This document shows positions 11,029 through 23,239 of a DNA stretch of 64,000 nt, piece by piece; position 1 is the first letter of the stretch, and the number at the start of each line of letters is the position of its first letter. Both the position numbers and the translations under genes were made by a program. This DNA comes from Siphonodentalium dalli (taxonomy: Eukaryota; Mollusca; Scaphopoda; Gadilida; Siphonodentaliidae), in assembly GCA_032622095.1 (NCBI GenBank), contig CP136068.1:114748509-114812508 (forward strand), in the 5' to 3' direction. The notes under the pieces are model-generated. The model was not told the DNA's origin and made no database searches. It saw nothing but the letters and a program-made list of their open reading frames with translations.

Positions 11029-12386
11029 CAATATTGAGACAAAAGGTAAAATTGTAGGAGCCATGACTCTGGAATGAGAGATTCGTAAACCAGGCTATTA
11101 AATTTCTCTTGCCTAACATAGAATTCCTACTAGTGTCTTTTAGATCTAGCACCTACTACTGTATGACAATGCCTGCCATAGCCCTGCCCCTGGTATGATA
11201 GCCATTGATATGATTGGGACATTTGGGTTCTAACTAGCTTGGATTAAGTTGTGTATTAATAAACTGTATAATAAAAAATTCAAAATTGAAGTCATATCTA
11301 ATTTATTAATTATATATAATATTACTTGTGTCCCATACAGGGTATTTGTAACATGCACAACTTGTGACAAGTAGCACAACCACCATGTCGAGTCTTGACA
11401 CAGGTGATCACACACCCACTACCTGACCACCATTTGAGTGATGATTGTGGAGAAGTTTGTAAAATCATGTTCGAGATACAAGTTCCTTTTTGAAGTATTA
11501 TTTACTTATCCTCCAAAAAATTCAAAATAACTTCTGACATTCTTAGTAAATAGATGACTAATGAAAACATTTGTGTGTTGTTAGGAGTTTCGCGGAAAAT
11601 ATTTCCAGCGAATCACTGCAAAATTCTTAGCAAAACTCTGATTGTCTGCTAATCCCTGTCGCCACAAATCGCCACAAATTTATGTCCGCGATTAATCGCA
11701 TAAAAAAAAAGGCCTGCCACATTGAGCTATTTGTTTTACAATCTTGTACGATTAATTTCTACCAAAGATGCCACAGTACCTGTTTAAATTATTAACAGCC
11801 AATCAAATTCATTTAAAGACAGCTCCCGATAAGAATGTTATCATGCAGTATCTCTGGTTTGTTTTTCTGTAACAAAAATAAAAAATTAAGTGATTTTAAG
11901 CGATCCCATATTTGCAAATAGATTGCCTGTGTCGATGCACCAATATCGTTTTTTTTTAGAGAAAATTGGCAGTCTTCTACTTTGAAGCGGGAACACTTTG
12001 GTTCTGGTTCCCGCCTTATTTCTACAATATTGTATCCTGAGTCACTTGTTTAGGAATCATGACATCGGTAACCTAGTTTTGATGTGCATTTTAGTCTTTG
12101 TCGTGTTGCTTAACACTCGCTGGGTAGGGAGTTTAATCTATAACTGAATTCAGCTATTGTAGCTGTTTTTACACATTCCCCAGACCTGGTAACTCATTTA
12201 TCTTGATCTATCAAAATTAGTAAACAAGATTTAAGAAATTTATTTACATGATCCACTTTTAACTAATACATTAATCGTTTTGTTGTTATAAAACACGATA
12301 ATTATTTCAATAATAATAATTTTCTTGCAATTTCACTGATTTAAGATATTTCTGTATCGATGGGTTATTTACATAACTTGGACTGA
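11029..12386. other. Upstream region of the zinc-finger gene
   Basis: No gene is seen. At 11987-11994 and 12007-12014 lies an inverted pair of GCGGGAAC, resembling E2F sites, about 600 bases before the zinc-finger exon. It could be a proximal promoter element; this rests on motif similarity alone. Confidence 0.35.
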
Positions 12387-12573
12387 TCGACCCCATCAAA
12401 TTGCAAAGCACTGTACATGACTTCCAATATATTTGTATATTCGTTGTACATATACATGTATAAACACATCTCAGATTTCATCGACCCCATCAAATTGCAA
12501 AGCACTGTACATGACTTCCCATATATTTGTATATTCATGTACATATACATGTATAAACACATCTCAGATTTCA
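12387..12573. repeat. Tandem duplication, 94-bp unit
   Basis: Copy 1 is 12387-12480 and copy 2 is 12481-12573. They are almost identical, differing by a couple of bases near the TTCG/TTCA position. The duplicate ends 23 bases before the acceptor (12596) of the zinc-finger exon, so it lies in the intron or promoter just upstream. The high identity points to a recent event. Confidence 0.93.
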
Positions 12574-12641
12574 TTTAATTATTTCTCTTTGAGCAGGTAC
12601 AAGATGTTAAAGTTATGGCTACCCCAATGATGCCCTGAGTC

Positions 12642-13565
12642 ATGTCAGACGACATTACAATAGACACGGACACAATTGTAGAGGAATCCAATATAACGTC
12701 TTTGCTTGATGATATTCTAAATAGCAGCCCGGGATACAATATTGTAGAAATAAGGCGGGAACCAGACCATGCATCCGGGGAAACGCACAAATGTGATGTC
12801 TGTTCAGAGAAATTCACGTCCTTGACATTGCTCATTAAACATATTGAATGTCACTTAGAAGAAAATCCATTGACTTGTCATGTCTGCTTGGATGAATTTG
12901 ATACCAACGATGAATTTACTGAGCATTTGAATAAACACACTGAGGAAGATTACCGGACTTGTCCAATTTGTGGACAACTGCTTTCATGCAAGTCTGTTCT
13001 AATAACTCACGTTAGAGCACACATTGATGGAAAGACATACATATGTGATATCTGTACCAAACGTTTCACGTATAAACATAATCTGAAATCACATCTTCTT
13101 GTACATACTGGTGACCATGATTTCTGCTGTGAAATTTGTGGGAAAACGTTTCCCCATAAGCACCATTTAGTAGGTCATCTCCGAAGACATCGTGGAGAGA
13201 AACCGTATGAATGTCAAGAGTGCAAGAAATCCTTTCCGACAGCACAAAGTCGAGTGATACATCAAACTGTTCACAGTGACGAACGTCCTTTCAAATGTGA
13301 CAAATGTTCTCTGTGTTTTACGAGAATCGATCATATGAAGCGACATAGAGAAATACATGAGAAAATAAAGAAATTTGAATGTGATAAGTGTCGGAAGTGT
13401 TTCAGTCGGAAGGACCATTTGAAGAAGCATCAGTTGGTTCATACAAGACGGAAAGACTTTACATGTGATATATGCTTGAAGGGGGTTTCAACCAAATACG
13501 TTCTGCAGGCGCACAAGAAAAAAATACATGGAGTAGAACTTGATTGTGATTCATTGTCTGATTAG
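12642..13565 (+). CDS. C2H2 zinc-finger protein, nine fingers
   Basis: The 307-residue product is probably a nuclear DNA-binding regulator. Residues 1-50 are acidic and serine-rich with no finger. Nine C-x2-C-x12-H-x3/4-H fingers run without a gap from about residue 51 to 296; the first starts HKCDVCSEKF and the last ends AHKKKIH. Several linkers are TGEKP-like (GEKPYE, DERPFK) while others are non-canonical. Finger 9 has the H-x4-H spacing. The C-terminus is short and acidic. There is no KRAB, BTB or ZAD domain. I chose the ATG at 12642 because the in-frame ATG at 12615 meets a stop after seven codons. A polypyrimidine tract and CAG end at 12596, so the whole coding region lies in one exon preceded by a non-coding exon. 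The upstream ATGs at 12604 and 12615 form short uORFs that could damp translation. Target and orthologue are not identifiable. Confidence 0.93.
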   Translation: MSDDITIDTDTIVEESNITSLLDDILNSSPGYNIVEIRREPDHASGETHKCDVCSEKFTSLTLLIKHIECHLEENPLTCHVCLDEFDTNDEFTEHLNKHTEEDYRTCPICGQLLSCKSVLITHVRAHIDGKTYICDICTKRFTYKHNLKSHLLVHTGDHDFCCEICGKTFPHKHHLVGHLRRHRGEKPYECQECKKSFPTAQSRVIHQTVHSDERPFKCDKCSLCFTRIDHMKRHREIHEKIKKFECDKCRKCFSRKDHLKKHQLVHTRRKDFTCDICLKGVSTKYVLQAHKKKIHGVELDCDSLSD

Positions 13566-13601
13566 TACTGTTGTTGTTTAAAGATACACTGTCCGATTTA
13601 A

Positions 13602-13850
13602 CTCTTTCATGATGGGAGCTGCCTTGGTGCAGCATTAAAGACCCTGTGCCAGTACATTCTCTTATATATGCGAGTCTCCCATAGGGAGCCTCGCCTAATA
13701 TAAAAGAATGCATTGGCTTACAAGATCAAGGTAAATATTGTTAGTCCAATGTATTCTCTTATATACATGTATAGGAAGCCTCGCATGTATAAGAGAATGC
13801 ATTGGTACAGGATTTTTGCAAAATTTCAGGAAGCTCCAGTCATGAAAGGG
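13602..13850. mobile_element. Twin-hairpin MITE, family F1, TTAA-flanked
   Basis: The ends are CTCTTTCATGA and TCATGAAAGGG with TTAA on both sides (13598-13601, 13851-13854). Inside are two palindromes (13641-13707 and 13747-13805) joined by a TACAAGGTCAAGGTAAATA linker. It sits in the 3' flank of the zinc-finger gene. TTAA duplication is typical of piggyBac-like MITEs. Confidence 0.85.
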
Positions 13851-13854
13851 TTAA

Positions 13855-16027
13855 TTGTCCAATTTAACACCCATAAATTACTATTTCTTTTGCTTTTAGG
13901 GGGGTGATAAATATCTGATTTGAGTCGAGAAACCCACCCTTCAAACCTATTAGATTTGGATTTATGAAATTTATTTATTTTCTACACCTCCAATTGTTGT
14001 CAGCCTGGCAAAAATTCTACCAGAAATATATTCTCATATGTGTGGATGCCGTGACGAGTGTTGGGAGGTCACATTTTGCTGTGATCGGAAATGATTCTCG
14101 GAATAAAAGAACAATGAAAATTATCGCCAGAAACAAAATTGACTATATATTGTGACAGATAGCATGCTGATGCATACATGTAGGTAGTACATGTACTTAT
14201 TCCCGATTCATAGACAGGTTGTAATGCCAGTTCGAACCAGGCATCACCATATATGTAATTCGATGTACATGTACTAGTACATGTATATAAAATATTTACA
14301 TTTCAAAAATAAAACAATGTAATAGCTTTGAGCTTTGAACGGTGGATTCCTCGCCTCAAATTAAATATTTTTCACCTTCGAAGCTGAATAAATCGTAATT
14401 TAGGGGTGCTAAATTTGAAGAAATAGTAATTTGAGGTGTTAATTCGGACATGGTATATTTATTATAAAGGTTTATCTATTATAAGGAAGGAATCCTGAAA
14501 GTATTTGTTATATCAATTGTTATTCAGAATCTGTTGGAAATTTCTATAAAGTAGATTTATCAATCAGATGACTTGTATGTTTTATTTGTTATCCTTTCAG
14601 GCCTTAAAATCCATCCATTTCTGTGAGAATCAAAGCTGATTCACAAGTTTGAGGGTACGAGAATCAAAATCAAATCCTGATATGCCACAAGTTGGTTAGA
14701 GGGGGGATATGGTGTATTACTCTTCTATATTAGACGGTTTGAAGGGCAGTCCCCAGGAAAGTTTTGAAAATTCAATGCACTGAATCAATTTCTGAACAGT
14801 AATATCTTGCTTTCAAATCTTAAAAAAGTTTACCCTCTCTCTGTACATGTATCTTCAATGAAATGTGTTGATGTGAAAGTGACAGGAATGCAGAATTGCA
14901 ATAATTATTGTTTATTGTTTAGTTTTCAATTTTGAAAGATTTACTGTTAGCCAATTGAAAAAAAAATAGCTATGATATGATGTCTTTATATAACAAAGCA
15001 GAGATACATTTATGTATGCCAGAATCAAAGTTGAGTAGCGAGAAGTCCTTTGTTTTTCTGAAAATGATATCCCAAGATATCTCTCATGGTATATGAGATC
15101 GCAATGAAATTTGTTATGGAGGTTTCCTGGAAATAATGGTTTTCTGTCCGTCTGCATAGTTATCTCAACCATGGCTTATCTGATGTGAATGAAGTATTAT
15201 TCATAGATAAGCCATCAGGAGGCCAAAAGGGGCAAATTACACTGCTATTGAATTCCGGTCTAGAGTTATCCTTTTTAGATGAACTGAGATGATGTCTCTG
15301 TTGGAGTTATAGTCATCACTCCTCTTCCGTCCCATCAAGAATTGTTATCTTCTCCAGAACCATAAGAACGATTGGGTTCATATTTGGTGTGGATGTTCCA
15401 TAGGTGACTCATTTTCAGATTTGTTCAAATGAGGTAACCAGGTCAATTATTTGCGAAACCAGGGCCATAGTTATTCTTAAAACAACTTCTCAAGAACCAT
15501 CAGGCTGACAAGTATTTGAATTACATGCGGGTTCATAAGCACTGTGAATATGTTTAGTCTTCTGGGCGGGTGTAGCAGAGAACTATTTCTCAGTTAGAGG
15601 CCTCATTGTGCATACATTTGGGGGCATAGACATTCTTGATTAAGAACGTCCACTTGAGGTATTAAGCATTGTATAGAGTGTCCATTCAGAGAAATAGAAC
15701 TTCAAGGTTATAAGGTGTTAAATCGGATAGGGTATCTTTATATAGACCAGCTTGTTGATTTGGCTTAGAGGGCATATCATGTTCGGATATTTAAAGGTAC
15801 TCAATTCGATCAGACGTTCCTAAATTGCTATTTCTTTGGCTTCAGGGGTACAAAATATTTGATTCGAGTCGAGGAATCCACCCATCAAAGCTCAGAGTGA
15901 TCAGATATCGATTTTTAAAGTTTGTTATTTCTCGAGATGTGTAATAATATCTCGCCCAGCAACCCATGGTCAAACGGAGGGTCTTGGACAAAATTGAGGA
16001 TGAAGATGGATCACTCTAAAATCAAGT
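13855..16027. other. Intergenic, no gene identified
   Basis: AT-rich DNA with ACATGTA-rich stretches (14160-14290) and small inverted repeats (15168-15215 around AGATAAGCCAT). From 15240 to 15900 there are degenerate lines resembling tandem-core repeats (for example GAACCATAAGAACGATTGGGTTC). No coding exon was supported. Confidence 0.4.
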
Positions 16028-16287
16028 GATAATATGGCCATATTTTGTTGAACAAAATGTTGATAAATAAAAAGTTTTGGGAAATTTGATACCATAGTTG
16101 ACAGTGGTTAGCATTATTTTGTTGCAATAATTTATTGCAACAAAATAATGCTAACCACTGTCAATATATAATTTATTGCAACAAAATAATGCTAACCACT
16201 GTCATTCACCGACTCAACTATGGTATCAAATTTCCCAAAACTTTTTATTTATCAACATTTTGTTCAACAAAATATGGCCATATTATC
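16028..16287. mobile_element. Hairpin MITE (long palindrome)
   Basis: The arms GATAATATGGCCATATTTTG... meet their inverse at 16268-16287. The centre repeats a TTTATTGCAACAAAATAATG phrase, so there is an extra duplicated inner arm. It is non-coding. Confidence 0.85.
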
Positions 16288-16869
16288 TCTAAAGTGTCAC
16301 GAAATTAAATAAATTCTGATAACTACATGTAAAGCGTATCTTGATGGTATGGGGACCGTCTGATCGGATTGAGTATCTTTAACACTAATCATAATTTTGT
16401 GAAAACCTCTTATATATTGGTCAGACGGGGTGTATTCAAATCCACGTTCCTATTTGTTTGCGAACGACAGGTTACCATTTTCGAATACCGCAAACAGGTT
16501 GTGAACATATTCTTGGTTAATCGAACTCCCAAGAGACAGGCCGGGAACACACCAACAACATGTTCGTGGTTTGGATTCTTAATTCAAGGCTGCAGTTAGT
16601 TATCACCTCTTAATTTATCATCAGAAATCCATGAAACCATAAATTCATTAACTGGTAATCAGAAATTTCTCGCCCGTGTATTAACGACAATTTATCAAAA
16701 GTCACATATGCTTAGTTATTAAAACAATAATGATTAGCTGCTTGAACGGTGTACTTATAAATCAAGTTACCATATATTACTGCTTGTGGTTTTAAAATAA
16801 CATAATGTAGGCGAATCTGTGCTCATTCATGTTGGTATCCATTGTACACTTGACCTATTTATATGCCAT

Positions 16870-17015
16870 CGTCGTTTTTCATTTGATCTATGAGCCAAAA
16901 GATCGATCAGTAGACGAATAACATACTGTATAATTCCGCGAAGAGGATTTTATACTAAGTATGTTATTCGTCTACTGATCGATCTTTTGGCACATAGATC
17001 AACCGAAAAACGACG
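16870..17015. mobile_element. Hairpin MITE
   Basis: The ends are CGTCGTTTTTC and GAAAAACGACG. Inner arms around AAAGATCGATCAGTAGACGA pair almost perfectly. The ~40-base centre holds TTCCGCGAAGAGG. Confidence 0.85.
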
Positions 17016-17050
17016 TTGATGACTTATAATTACAACTTTAACATTTTTTT

Positions 17051-18017
17051 TAGCTCAACTTACTTTGTAAGTTTGAGCTATTGCCATGGGTTGACGTCCG
17101 CCGTCCGTGCATCTGTCAACAATTTCCATTGGCGCGGGCTACAGCTCGTATCTGTCTGATCTTCATGAATGTTGACATTGACATGTAGAGGTGAACGAGT
17201 CATTTTGGGGTCATTCGGCCAAAAAACATGGCCGCTGGTGGCCATCTTGGATTTCAAATTTGAATCCATTGGCCCGGGCTACAGGCCATACTGTTTGTCT
17301 GATCATTATAAAATTTGTCATGAATGTTGACATTTACATGTAGATGGGAACGAGTCATTTTAGGATCATTCGGCCAAAAAACATGGCTGCTGGTGGCCAT
17401 CTTGGATTTTACTCTTTGCATCACTAAATACTTTCACACACCCTACAGACCATAACCCTGATCCGATCATCACCAAACTTCATATTCATCATTGGGCACG
17501 AATCATTTTGGGGTAATTTGGCCAAAAAACATGGCCGCTGGTGGCCATCTTGGATTTCAAAATTGAATCAATTGGCGCGGGCTACAGGCCGTACTTTTTG
17601 TCTGATCATCATAAAATTTGTCATGAATGTTGACATTTACATGTAGATGGGAACGAGTCATTTTAGGATCAATCGGCCAAAAAACATGGCCGCTCGTGGC
17701 CATCTTGGATTTTACTCTTTGCATCACTAAATCCTTTGACACATCCCTGATCTGATCAATCACCAAACTTCATATGGATCATCGGGGTGACCTCTTGATT
17801 GGAACGAGTCATTTTGGGGTCATTCGGCAAAACAATATGGCCATTTTGGATTTTACTCTTTGTATGACTAAATATTTCTACAAAATCCATTAGCATGGGT
17901 TATAGACAGATCTCATTTACATCTTGTCTTATTTAGACATATCAATTGGCACCTTTCCTAATTCCTCCATTTACTGTCAACCATTAAATTATTCCCCTAC
18001 CTAAGATGAGCTACAGT
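17051..18017. repeat. Tandem-core repeat with TAGCTC/GAGCTA ends
   Basis: It starts with TAGCTCAACTTAC and ends with GATGAGCTA. Inside are about four units of 160-190 bp, each with CCAAAAAACATGGCCGCTGG and CATCTTGGATTT phrases. A GTCCGCCGTCCG stretch follows the first end. It resembles the other tandem-core elements of this window in layout but not in sequence. Confidence 0.75.
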
Positions 18018-18215
18018 GTCATTGACACTTTCATTTCAACTAACTACTATTAATCATCTCAGAAAATTAATTGCCACAACAGGATTTTCCATTGGACGAT
18101 TTCCGAATCACTACGCGATGTGTCATCAACCTGATATATCAGGTCACGTGCTAGCCTCTCGACCAATCAAATGCCCGTATTTCAACGAAAACGAAATTAT
18201 TTGTAATTATAAAGT

Positions 18216-18590
18216 TATGTGAAACACTCCGGCGATCAAATAGAAATTGAGAATAATCTTCCTCAAAGTAGTTATGTTTTACGATTATTAATCAAAATTG
18301 CCAACAAACACCATCATTCATATATATTAATTAAGTGCAATGACTCTCGATGGTGAAATCATTTGTGTTAGTTTATCACCGATAGTAATACGTCCCGAAT
18401 TGAGATGTAATTTAATATTTATAATTGAGCGTAGTTCAGACAATATTTTCCATGGCGTGCTATGACTGATATCGCTGAAATGTTTGGCGATGTTAGTAGA
18501 ATGCTACATTCTCAAGGTTGGCATATAGCGCCTGCAATAACTTATAAATTTCACGCACCCGAACAAGTCCATAATATGTCAAAGTTTTTG
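18216..18590. repeat. Dispersed repeat, copy 1 of 2
   Basis: It begins GTGAAACACTCCGG and runs to an AACAAGTCCATA phrase. The same sequence, diverged, is at 47345-47705. No TIRs, tRNA head or tail were recognised, so the class is unknown. Confidence 0.7.
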
Positions 18591-19038
18591 CGGTTCCCAT
18601 CCATCACAGATTTTTCAATGATCCCTATTTTTATTTTTTAATTTGGCCAAAGTTTCAGCAAAATGGCAAAAACAAATTCAGAAATGGCAAAAAAAATTGC
18701 CAATAGAATTTTCCGGCTCACTTCCAAACAATGACAAGAGGGGAAAAAAATGAGAACCACATTTTAAAATCAACAAATTATTTTTCTGTTGCATGTAAAA
18801 CAAATAGCAAACATAATTGTAAACAAAACTGCTCTGCTGCAATGAAATTCAAGGAGCAAATAACATCACAAAGTAAACACAATTATTCTGCAATCAACTT
18901 GGTCTGCTGCAATGTTAGCAGGTCCTTATGATCTAGCTTTGGTGTTGGTAGAACAAACCAATGCTGTAAAAAAATGTAGTTATTTTTATCCAAATTGTAA
19001 TTTTCAGTCTTTGAGAAGTAGTATCTAGCTCGTACATG

Positions 19039-19188
19039 TACAGTAATGCCCTAAATAATCGACTCCTTAAACACAGCAGAATTATGGGTAACTTTTCAGG
19101 ATTTAGTCGGAATTATGGCTTGGAAATATGAAAAGTTACCCATAATTCTGCTGTGGTTAAGGAGTTGATTATTTAGGGCATTACTGTA
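19039..19188. mobile_element. TACAGTAATGCCC MITE
   Basis: The inverted ends TACAGTAATGCCCTAAATAA pair with the inverse at 19169-19188. The arms contain AGCAGAATTATGGGTAACTT. The same family is at 21352-21511, 33836-33950 (half), 44650-44866 and 46745-46879. A terminal TA on both sides would fit a mariner-like TSD. Confidence 0.88.
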
Positions 19189-19265
19189 TTTGTCAATGAT
19201 ATAGAAAATGATTGTATTATAAGAATGGTCTCACTGGTTGCTGCAAGACAATAAGTTTCACTTTA

Positions 19266-19570
19266 ACCCTTTCTATAGTAAACACTCAGATGAGTAGTTC
19301 TCTTATGAAATGTTCAGATAATAATTAAATTCTACAAACAACCATAACTGTAGGTTGTTTGTTTGATTTATTATCTGAATGTTTCCCTTCAATAAATAGG
19401 ACTCCTTCTGTACTTGTATTCTCGGTTGTCTGTTTATCTTCATTCTCAAGATTAATAACAGACCATTCCCATGTATACTGGGTGGGAGAATCCATTCAGT
19501 ATTGAAAAGATTAACATATACTCTTGCAGCAAAACACCAAGCAATAGTACATGTATATGTACTCATGTAC
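19266..19570 (-). repeat. Dispersed repeat with CCCTTTCTATA end
   Basis: It starts TTTAACCCTTTCTATAGTA and, in reverse, matches 25798-26010, which shares AATGGATTCTCCCA, an ATTATCTGAACATTTC phrase and the TATAGAA...GGGTTA end. The interior contains a ~20-bp hairpin (19330-19360). It is probably another TTAA-flanked MITE. Confidence 0.55.
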
Positions 19571-19854
19571 TTGAGTGCTCCCTATACAAAATAATTACCC
19601 TGGTCAATCCAGATTTCCCAAAATGAACAGCATTATTTATCCCACTGACATCATAGCTAAATCAGCTGACCTTAAATTGGCAAATCCATCAAAGAATTAT
19701 AGCCAGACCAGTTGACCCAGGTTTAATGTGAATTGTGATTATTGTTTTCTTTTCAAACAGAAACATCCCTCAATTAAATAAAAATGAAAGTTTGAGATGA
19801 GAAACATACATTTAGATGAATGAAGAAGAGTATCGCTAGGCATGGCAAAATATG

Positions 19855-20140
19855 CCGTGGCAATTGCAATAAAGGGCCATAATTCTGGTGAAAAGTGGCA
19901 GACGGAACCCAAATTCGAACTTGACCTGTATTTTGGGCCAATAAACTCATATTAAATTTCAGTCCATTCAGTTCAGATCTATTAAAGTTATCATCCGGAA
20001 ATGAAAATTGAGTGCAAATTCCAACAAAAAGGGCCATAACTGGTGAAAATTGGCAGACGGAACCCAAATTCAGACCAATAACATAATACGTCCCTTTTAT
20101 TAAAAACAGGCGTATAAAATGCCATCCAGGCCAAAACTAT
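19855..20140. repeat. Two-unit tandem-core repeat
   Basis: Two units of ~170 bp share AAGGGCCATAA, GGCAGACGGAACCCAAATTC phrases, related to the units at 60-660 and 24475-24600. Confidence 0.6.
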
Positions 20141-20225
20141 CAGATTGTTTTGGTAAATTTTAGCAGAGCATCGACATATGAAGATCACAGCTGATTGGGC
20201 ATCAACATATGAACATAACGGCTGA

Positions 20226-21110
20226 TTGGACTACAACAAGCAGTCGCAGACGGCGGTATCCCCCGCTCAAATGTGCAGTTGGGGAAGTGCATTCTCAATA
20301 ATGTTTGCGTTCTCTATATGTGCTAAACAAGAGGTGGGATTTTGTCAAAAAGTCTGGCTTGCGAACTCATTTTAGGTACTAGCCATGTGACGTCGTCCAT
20401 TTGTACCAAAAATAATAAACAAAGTCCAATAACTCTGCTGAAAATATCCGGCCGGACCTGGTTTGCGAACTCGTTCTAGATACTGGTCACGTGAACTCAT
20501 ATACCACAAATCTATGAAATCCGTTGACATTTGTGGAAATGAGCCCTGTGACGTCAAGTCCAATAAGTCCGCTTAAAATATCCGGCCGGACCTGGTTTGC
20601 GAACTCGTTCTAGATACTCGTCAAGTTAACTGATATGATATACCAAATATCTTTGAAATCCGTTGAGATTTGTGGAAATGAGCCCTGTGATGTCGTCTAT
20701 TTGGTAAATTCGACAAAAATAATAAATCAAAGTCCAATAACTCCGGTAAAAATATTCAGCCGGACCTGGCTTGCGAACTCTTTCTAGGTAATGGTCAGGT
20801 GAACTCATATACCAAATAGCTTTGAAATCCATTGAGATTTGTGGAAATGAGCCCTGTGATGTCGTCTATTTGCTATTTGGTAAATTCGACAAAAATAATA
20901 AACAAAGTCCAATAACTCCGGTAAAAATATCTGGCCAGACCTGGCTTGCGAACTCATTCTAGGTAATGGTCAGGTGAACTCATATACCACAAATCTTTGA
21001 AATCCGTTTACATTTGTTCAAGTTATGACTCTTACAAATTCGGGACGGACGGACGGAACCCATTACTATATCCCCCGCAAATTTTAAATTTGCAGGGGGA
21101 TAATAATTAC
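20226..21110 (+). mobile_element. Helitron/pearl-like tandem-core repeat element
   Basis: About four ~165-bp units (20390-21010) share GAAATGAGCCCTGTGA and GCCGGACCTGG phrases. They are followed by a GACGGACGGAC tract (21042-21056) and a terminal hairpin TATCCCCCGCAAA...TTTGCAGGGGGATAA (21070-21102). The layout matches 48843-49625. Confidence 0.75.
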
Positions 21111-21228
21111 AACCTTGTATTGTGTTGAGTCGATGACTAACTGTGGAGACCAAACCAAATCAAAACAATTGGATGATAACAAAAAGTATTGGCTGCTTTA
21201 ATACAGAACCACGCATACGTATAAAGGA

Positions 21229-21326
21229 GGCGAATGTTATCACACTCATTTGTTATGCTGCCAAGTTACAACACGTTACTCGAGCCTAATGGCTCTCATT
21301 GTAATATTTTGTGATAACATTCACCT
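21229..21326. repeat. Short TIR element
   Basis: The ends GAGGCGAATGTTATCACA and the inverse TGTGATAACATTCACCTC flank ~60 non-coding bases. Confidence 0.6.
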
Positions 21327-21351
21327 CTTGCACACGCTGTGCGGTTTTGTC

Positions 21352-21511
21352 TACGGTAATGCCCTAAATAATCGACTCCTTAACCACAGCAGAATTATGG
21401 GTAACTTTTCAGGATTTAGTCGGAAATATGGCCATATACATGTAAGCCATATTTCATACTAAATCATGAAAAGCTGTGGTTAAGGAGTTGATTATTTAGG
21501 TCATTACTGTA
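21352..21511. mobile_element. TACAGTAATGCCC MITE
   Basis: A full copy of the family at 19039-19188 with a slightly degraded right arm. Confidence 0.85.
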
Positions 21512-21777
21512 TATCTTCACGACATCATGTAATTCCCGTTACTGTTTCATGTTTAGTAAATGTATGTCTCTCATACTAATACAAGTATAAATTTTATAAC
21601 TTTTCTGAATAATCTCCAATAATCAAGTTCTTGGTATGTAACATTGCAGTCTCATGATTCTTACATATAACTGTATAGTAGGGTCGGTAATAACATTTTA
21701 CACCAATTAAAACCTTTGGAAGTCCTATTACAGTGAACATTCATACCAAATTCCATTGAAATTTGATAACCCATGAT

Positions 21778-23238
21778 CAGGCCTTTAAATTACCCCAAAT
21801 TCACGGCGTTTAACAATGTCCCCAAATTAAAGAGATGTCCCCAAATTAAAAAAAAAAACTTTTGAAAAAAAAAAAAAAAAAAATTCAGAAATGTAATAAA
21901 ACTTAAATTAAACTAGTACAGGATGGAAATATATCTCATTCTATTGTGAGATATATGTCCTGTTAGTAGCCAAGATATTGCATTTCACGGGTTTAGATTT
22001 AAAAAAATTCTCATGACGTGACGAACCATGGTCGGCACGCCGTGTCCGATATCCTCAAATTAGACCAATATAAAGGCCTGCTCTAATGCCATTTCAGAGA
22101 GAGGTTTCAGCCAAATGCAATTGTTACTGGGGAAAACATCAGGGATCGACAAAAGATGAGACTCTTAATAAACTAATTAGAATACGCATGTTTCCACTCC
22201 CTTTAGACAACACATCCATCAATGATATTATAAATATATTTGACAAGGACTTCAACAAAAACAGACATATTATATCCAACAGAATGTATGCAACATATGG
22301 ATAAATTTGTGCCATGGATGATTGCAAAATACACTCATACAGGTGCTCTTTGAAAAAATGGAAACAACAAGATAATTTTAATGAAAATGAGTTATTCTTA
22401 AAGCACATGAGTGTATATGGCACTCATTCATTGCTCAATTTATTCATTTGTTGGCTGTATAAATCTTGTTGGGTATAATATGAGATGGTCCCATAAAATA
22501 AATGGCAATATTTAGTGTCCAGTACCCCTTTAAAACATCAGTTTTGCCTAGTTTAGTAGTTACAGTAGTTACTTGTTATTAGTTCAAAATAAAGGAAATA
22601 CTGATTCTGTTGCTCAACACACGCAGTGTTTATGATCAACTTGATCTAAGTAATTGTGTAATGACTTTTAGATAAGATATACAGTCAGTTTTGGCAACTG
22701 TAACTTAATATAATATTTCTGTTTGTTGATGAGCCTATTTGAACTTTCTGGATTTAAATTTTCATTAAATATTTTCACCCTTTTTATGACCTGTTTGTGT
22801 GTGTATATACTATTACTATATTGCTTCATTTGACCACAACATATCAACTTTCTAACTTTTTTCAGGTTCACATTAAATTAAATTTTAATTGGCAATACCC
22901 ATGATCAGCATGTTGGTGGACTGCTTGGAGAAATTTCAAGCACCATACATCTATAAAATGGCTTTGTTGATGTCAAATGATCCAATATTCCCAAGTGGTC
23001 AATAAATATCAGATTGTAACTTACAAAACTTGAAAATATAAGGGTAATATAACTTGCTGAATGCTTCAGAACCAACCAGATAGACCCCATTTTAGGCTTA
23101 CTTTTAAAAAAAATTCTCCACAGGGGGGGGGGGGGGAACCTCCGGACCCCCTATAGTCAGAAGGGGGTACCCCCCCTCCCAAAACCCACCCCCACGGTTT
23201 CCCTAAATGTCCCCAAATTAGGCTAATCTAAAGGCCTG
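21778..23238. mobile_element. hAT-like element, non-autonomous
   Basis: The ends CAGGCCTTTAAATTA and the inverse of CAGGCCTTTAGATTA pair. The subterminal phrase CCCCAAATTA recurs. CCATGAT is duplicated outside both ends (21771-21777, 23239-23245). A 72-codon frame at 22086-22304 is not recognisable as a transposase. G- and C-runs lie at 23120-23195. Confidence 0.65.
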
Positions 23239-23239
23239 C

